7,545 bases of DNA, taken from contig CACYNZ010000186.1 in assembly GCA_902775835.1 (NCBI GenBank), forward strand, positions 1 through 7,545, given 5' to 3'. The stretch's first letter is position 1. Every line of letters begins with the position of its first letter. The position numbers and the translations under genes were made by a program. The notes under the pieces were generated by a model. That model saw only the letters and a list, made by a program, of their open reading frames with translations, did no database searches and had not been told where the DNA came from. The DNA comes from an uncultured Eubacteriales bacterium (GTDB lineage: Bacteria > Bacillota_A > Clostridia > Christensenellales > Aristaeellaceae). Positions 4,834 through 7,545 of this stretch are shown here, in pieces.

Positions 4834-4915
4834 CGTGGAACATGCCGTATTCGAACCGGTGACCTCTGCCATGCGAATGCAGCGCGCTGACGAAGTATCC
4901 GTACTTACTCCCCAC
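4834..4915 (-). tRNA. Degenerate tRNA-Ala-like element (CGC?) in hydrolase 3' region
   Basis: The segment reading CTGCATTCGCATGGCAG then AGGTCACCGG and TTCGAAT is clearly tRNA-derived. The anticodon loop TTCGCAT has U33 and would give CGC (Ala, GCG codons). The acceptor ends GTGGGG/TTCCAC form 6 bp. Defects are many. The anticodon stem ends in AxG, the T stem ACCGG/ACGGC pairs at only three positions, and position 8 is G. The stretch between acceptor and anticodon stem is about 26 nt, too long, although AAGT/ACGGAT/ACTT could be a D arm. The total is 82 nt. It starts 4 nt after the hydrolase stop and ends at the terminator, so it is probably cotranscribed. It is a tRNA pseudogene or tRNA-like RNA. 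Confidence 0.5.
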
Positions 4916-4919
4916 GGAT

Positions 4920-6275
4920 TTATTCTACCAGAATGAACCAGGCGATATCCTGAATGACCTGGTCATCCATCCTGGCATCCCGGGCATAGGCAGCTGATCC
5001 TTCCCCCTTTTGACCGGGCATGAACAGATGGGTCAGTCCCGGATAGGAAATCATCCGCCAGTTGCCCTTTTCCCCGAAGTTTTCCTGCCAGATGGAGAAA
5101 TCTGTCATGGTCACCTGGTAATCTTCCTCTCCCTGCAGAAGCAGTACCGGCTCCGTGATTTCTTCCGCCGCCTGCAGGATATCGTATGCGGCCAGCCATT
5201 TCCAGTAGGAAGCATAGACATCGGCAACGGTGTCATCCTCCGTCATAGCGTCCAGATCCTGCAGCCGATCCAGTTCGGCAAACAGCGCATCCTTTTCCGC
5301 CTGCTGCTCCTCCGTGATTTCCGGAAGCAGGGAATACAGAAAATCATACTGTTCTCTCATCAGCACATCCAGAGGGCGTGGCGATGCCGCCATCATGATG
5401 TATCCGCGGGCTTTCACAGGAGCCTGTTTCAGCTTTTCAGCAATAGCCGGAACGGCGTTCCCTCCCAGGCTGTGGCCCAGCACAAAGATTCTTTCCGGAT
5501 CAATCCTGTCCTGGCCGGCCAGCATCTGCACCGCGTTCACGGCGTCTTCGATGGTTTCATCTTCGAGAGAAATGTCCTTCTTTGCTGCCAGCTCCGCACC
5601 GTAAACATAGGTGCGCTTGTCAAAACGGTAAACGGCAATTCCATTCCCGGCAAGTCCTTCTGCCAGATCCCGGAACGGCTTCAGATTTCCGATGCTTTCA
5701 TCCTTGTCGCTGGGACCGGAGCCTTGCAGAAGAACGACTGCCGGAAAGGGGCCTTCCGCCTTAGGCACAGTGAGAATGCCCGGAAGCTCTCCGAGAGAGG
5801 AAACCGGCAGATTCAGTTCAATGCTGTCAAAGGCATCCGACTCACTTTCCTCCTCTCCCATGCCTCCGGTATATGCGCCGGTCTGCAGTCCCGCAATCGC
5901 ACCGTCCTGCGCAATCAGAAGCAGGTCTGCCGACATAGCTGAAAAGACACAGGGCACATGAAAGACTTTGTATCCGGATACTTTCTCCTCGTATGCAGGA
6001 AAGATCTTCTCAACCGTTCCAAGAGCTGCAATCTGTTTAGCCAGCCCGCTCATTCCGCCGACGGAAACCGCCGCGGATTCCATCTGCGCAGTCATCTGCC
6101 ACACTCCGTCCAGCGTTTCCGGATGGTCCCCCAGAAAGACGATCATCCATTCATCCGCGTCCGCAGAGGTTTCCATTTTCCGCCTTTCCTGTACTTCAGC
6201 TGCTCCTGCGCAGGCTGTCAGCAACAGGATCAGGGCTATCATCAGGGATACAGGCTTCTTCAGGCTGCTTCGCAT
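4920..6275 (-). CDS. Secreted alpha/beta-hydrolase lipoprotein with DUF3887-like N-terminus
   Basis: This probable serine esterase or peptidase is anchored outside the membrane. The 451-aa product starts with KK, a hydrophobic segment and the lipobox LTAC, so Cys22 should be lipidated. Residues about 43-135 look like a DUF3887 domain, often fused ahead of such hydrolases. Residues about 152-451 are an alpha/beta hydrolase: strand and oxyanion region AVVLLQGSGPSDKDE (179-193), nucleophile elbow GHSLGG with Ser269, Asp385 in QGEEDYQV and His416 in GLTHLF. The full triad is present, with a helical lid-like insertion around 300-365. The ATG at 6275 follows TAGGAGGAATAGAAA, an excellent ribosome binding site. 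It is separated from its neighbours by a 274-bp upstream gap and its own terminator, so it is probably one transcript with the tRNA-like element. The substrate is unknown; an ester or amide of a small molecule is likely from the family. Confidence 0.92.
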   Translation of the reverse strand: MRSSLKKPVSLMIALILLLTACAGAAEVQERRKMETSADADEWMIVFLGDHPETLDGVWQMTAQMESAAVSVGGMSGLAKQIAALGTVEKIFPAYEEKVSGYKVFHVPCVFSAMSADLLLIAQDGAIAGLQTGAYTGGMGEEESESDAFDSIELNLPVSSLGELPGILTVPKAEGPFPAVVLLQGSGPSDKDESIGNLKPFRDLAEGLAGNGIAVYRFDKRTYVYGAELAAKKDISLEDETIEDAVNAVQMLAGQDRIDPERIFVLGHSLGGNAVPAIAEKLKQAPVKARGYIMMAASPRPLDVLMREQYDFLYSLLPEITEEQQAEKDALFAELDRLQDLDAMTEDDTVADVYASYWKWLAAYDILQAAEEITEPVLLLQGEEDYQVTMTDFSIWQENFGEKGNWRMISYPGLTHLFMPGQKGEGSAAYARDARMDDQVIQDIAWFILVE

Positions 6276-6433
6276 TTTCTATTCCTCCTACCTTCTGTCC
6301 GCTTCTGCAAACGCTTTCTTCTGTTTTCAAATGGTCAGGCTGGTATGTGTGGAGATGCGGACCGCCTTCAGCTTCAGATAAATTATTACTGAAATCCATT
6401 AATATTAAGGATTCTGGGCATTGGGATTCTTCA

Positions 6434-6472
6434 TTTCCTATTTTGCGTCAAAAACGCTGTAAAAATAGGAAA
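6434..6472. repeat. AT-rich inverted repeat in the gap between nuclease and hydrolase
   Basis: TTTCCTATTTT (6434-6444) and AAAATAGGAAA (6462-6472) are perfect 11-bp complements. Inside them GCG (6445-6447) and CGC (6455-6457) can add to the stem. No T-run follows on either side, so it is not a normal intrinsic terminator. It could be a 3'-end structure of the nuclease transcript, an operator, or a remnant of a small element. The rest of 6276-6549 shows no gene; the hydrolase promoter should lie there but I cannot place it. Confidence 0.7.
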
Positions 6473-6549
6473 ATCGGTTTGTTACAAAACTCCTCACACA
6501 TGAGTGCGTGACACGACCATTTGAAACTGACAGATTGTTAATGCCGGTT

Positions 6550-7545
6550 TTATTCAGGTTTATCACTTAATTCTGCTTCAATCTCTTCAATCGTAGGCAG
6601 GCTGCTTTTAAAGTTGTCTGGTACCAGATGTGTTAACTGATAACTGGAAATACCCAAAGGCTGACTTGTGGCTTCCAGCGCGTACTGTGCCTGTACTTTA
6701 TCCATATCTTTGCAAACCAGCAGGCCGAGCGTTGGCTGATCTTCCGGCATTTTCATCTGATGATTGACTGCCACCACATATGCCCCAAGCTGTCCCATGT
6801 GACCGGGTTCAAATCGGGTAGCCTTTACTTCCACTACCACATAACAATGAAGTTTGGCGTGATAGAAAAGCAAATCAATGAAATTCTCTGTTTCGCCCAT
6901 TTCCACCCGGACTTCGCGGCCCATCAAAGCAGAGCCAGCGCTTAACTCAAGGAGAAACTTCTCTGTATTCGCCAGCAATGCATCCTTCAATTCCTTTTCG
7001 TCATACTTTTCCCGCAACGTTAGGAAGTCGAAGTTGTAAGGATCTTTTGTCATGGCCTGTGCCAGGTCACTTTGCGGATCAGGCAACAAGCGCTGAAAAT
7101 TCGTCAAGGCTTTTCCTTGACGCTCAAATAGGTCGGTATCAAGAAAATTCAAAAGCACAGCTCTTGACCAATTGTTTTCCAGAACTATCCGCACATAGAA
7201 TAAAGCTTTATCCGAATCGTGGCGGCATGCATTGATAATGGCCACATGATGCCCCCAAGGGATACGAAAGATAGTATCTTCAGGCAATTCGTCAACAAGT
7301 TGTTGACGAATTGCGACTTCTCCAGAATCGTCAACAACTTGTTGACGATTTTCTGTGATAGGATACATCTCGTAGAAATACCGCATGTATTTCAGGTTTG
7401 TTACTGAGAATGAGTGAACATTCGGAAAAATATCTTGGAGATCGGCACTGACCGCTTTATAAAAGCCTGTTCCATATGCCGCGTTTTCACTCATGCGGGA
7501 AATGTCTTTGCCGAGGCTCCAGTAAAAGCGAAGCATCTCATCGTT
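6550..7545 (-). CDS. DUF1016/YhcG-family PD-(D/E)XK nuclease, 5' end outside window
   Basis: This is the C-terminal part of a YhcG-type predicted nuclease. The frame is open to the window edge (NDE precedes the Met at 7536), and the family extends further N-terminally, so the true start lies outside. Counting from that Met, residues 1-60 match the N-terminal DUF1016 region (MLRFYWSLGKDIS, YGTGFYKAVSADLQ). PWGHH and the helices after it form the middle. The nuclease core is FIDLLFYH (Asp221), VVVEVK (Glu236, Lys238) and GQLGAYV (Gln249), the usual D...ExK pattern. Such genes often lie in type I restriction or mobile regions; the substrate is poorly known. Residues 64-83 contain RQQVVDD and RQQLVDE, encoded by two palindromes. 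It is probably a separate unit from the hydrolase, 274 bp downstream. Confidence 0.9.
   Translation of the reverse strand, partial: NDEMLRFYWSLGKDISRMSENAAYGTGFYKAVSADLQDIFPNVHSFSVTNLKYMRYFYEMYPITENRQQVVDDSGEVAIRQQLVDELPEDTIFRIPWGHHVAIINACRHDSDKALFYVRIVLENNWSRAVLLNFLDTDLFERQGKALTNFQRLLPDPQSDLAQAMTKDPYNFDFLTLREKYDEKELKDALLANTEKFLLELSAGSALMGREVRVEMGETENFIDLLFYHAKLHCYVVVEVKATRFEPGHMGQLGAYVVAVNHQMKMPEDQPTLGLLVCKDMDKVQAQYALEATSQPLGISSYQLTHLVPDNFKSSLPTIEEIEAELSDKPE
7284..7314. repeat. 31-nt perfect palindrome inside the DUF1016 gene
   Basis: GCAATTCGTCAACAA, a central G at 7299, then TTGTTGACGAATTGC. The arms are exact complements over 15 bp. It encodes RQQLVDEL on the minus strand. The core GTCAACAA-N-TTGTTGAC recurs at 7330-7346 with C in the centre. 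Confidence 0.9.
7326..7350. repeat. 25-nt perfect palindrome, second copy, inside the DUF1016 gene
   Basis: AATCGTCAACAA, a central C at 7338, then TTGTTGACGATT. Its centre is exactly 39 nt (13 codons) from that of the first palindrome, so both keep the reading frame. It encodes RQQVVDD. Confidence 0.9.

Noticed and set aside
4673..4915. 80-aa minus-strand ORF
   Set aside because: Its first part is the tRNA-Ala-like element and it crosses an intrinsic terminator; there is no ribosome binding site because the hydrolase stop lies just upstream.
5010..5942. 310-aa plus-strand ORF
   Set aside because: It lies antisense to the hydrolase gene, has no ribosome binding site or family likeness, and the minus strand carries a full catalytic triad and lipobox.

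Overview
The window looks like an accessory region of a Bacillota (Clostridia-type) chromosome with moderate G+C. The main grounds are strong AGGAGG-type ribosome binding sites, a small Xre-type regulator of a style common in Clostridia, and a lipoprotein hydrolase with an N-terminal DUF3887-like part. The taxon is an inference. Every gene I accept is on the minus strand, so transcription runs from high to low coordinates.

Region by region, in the direction of transcription. (a) 7545-6550: the 5'-truncated end of a DUF1016/YhcG-type PD-(D/E)XK nuclease gene, with two long in-frame palindromes. (b) 6549-6276: a non-coding gap with a strong AT-rich inverted repeat. (c) 6275-4920: a secreted alpha/beta-hydrolase lipoprotein. 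It is followed 4 nt later by a degenerate tRNA-Ala-like element (4915-4834) and an intrinsic terminator (4833-4801). (d) 4797-4268: mostly non-coding leader DNA with a possible 45-aa leader ORF and an intrinsic terminator that lies too close to the next gene to leave room for a separate promoter. (e) 4267-4031: a 78-aa Xre-family regulator. (f) 3987-3584: a very compact array of five tRNA or tRNA-like genes in the order Glu(TTC), unassigned tRNA-like, Cys(GCA), Ser(GCT), Leu(CAA), with gaps of 3-6 nt. (g) 3512-398: an operon with 4-bp overlaps or short gaps, holding a metallophosphoesterase, two unrecognised proteins, an ATP-dependent RNA ligase of the DRB0094/Rnl5 type, and a GNAT acetyltransferase remnant. 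(h) 102-1: four 24-bp tandem repeats that look like the end of an IS element (perhaps IS21-like), which appears to have cut off the GNAT gene.

The most interesting hypothesis is that (d)-(g) form one unit: a regulator, an array of unusual tRNAs in the 5' leader, and RNA end-healing and sealing enzymes downstream. I see no terminator or clear promoter between the tRNA array and the phosphoesterase. This layout recalls known RNA-repair operons that carry tRNA-like RNAs (Rsr-YrlBA-RtcBA) and phage tRNA arrays paired with RNA ligases. Here the ligase family is different and two ORFs are uncharacterised. A tRNA-damage response, possibly against anticodon nucleases, is an inference that needs expression and biochemical tests.
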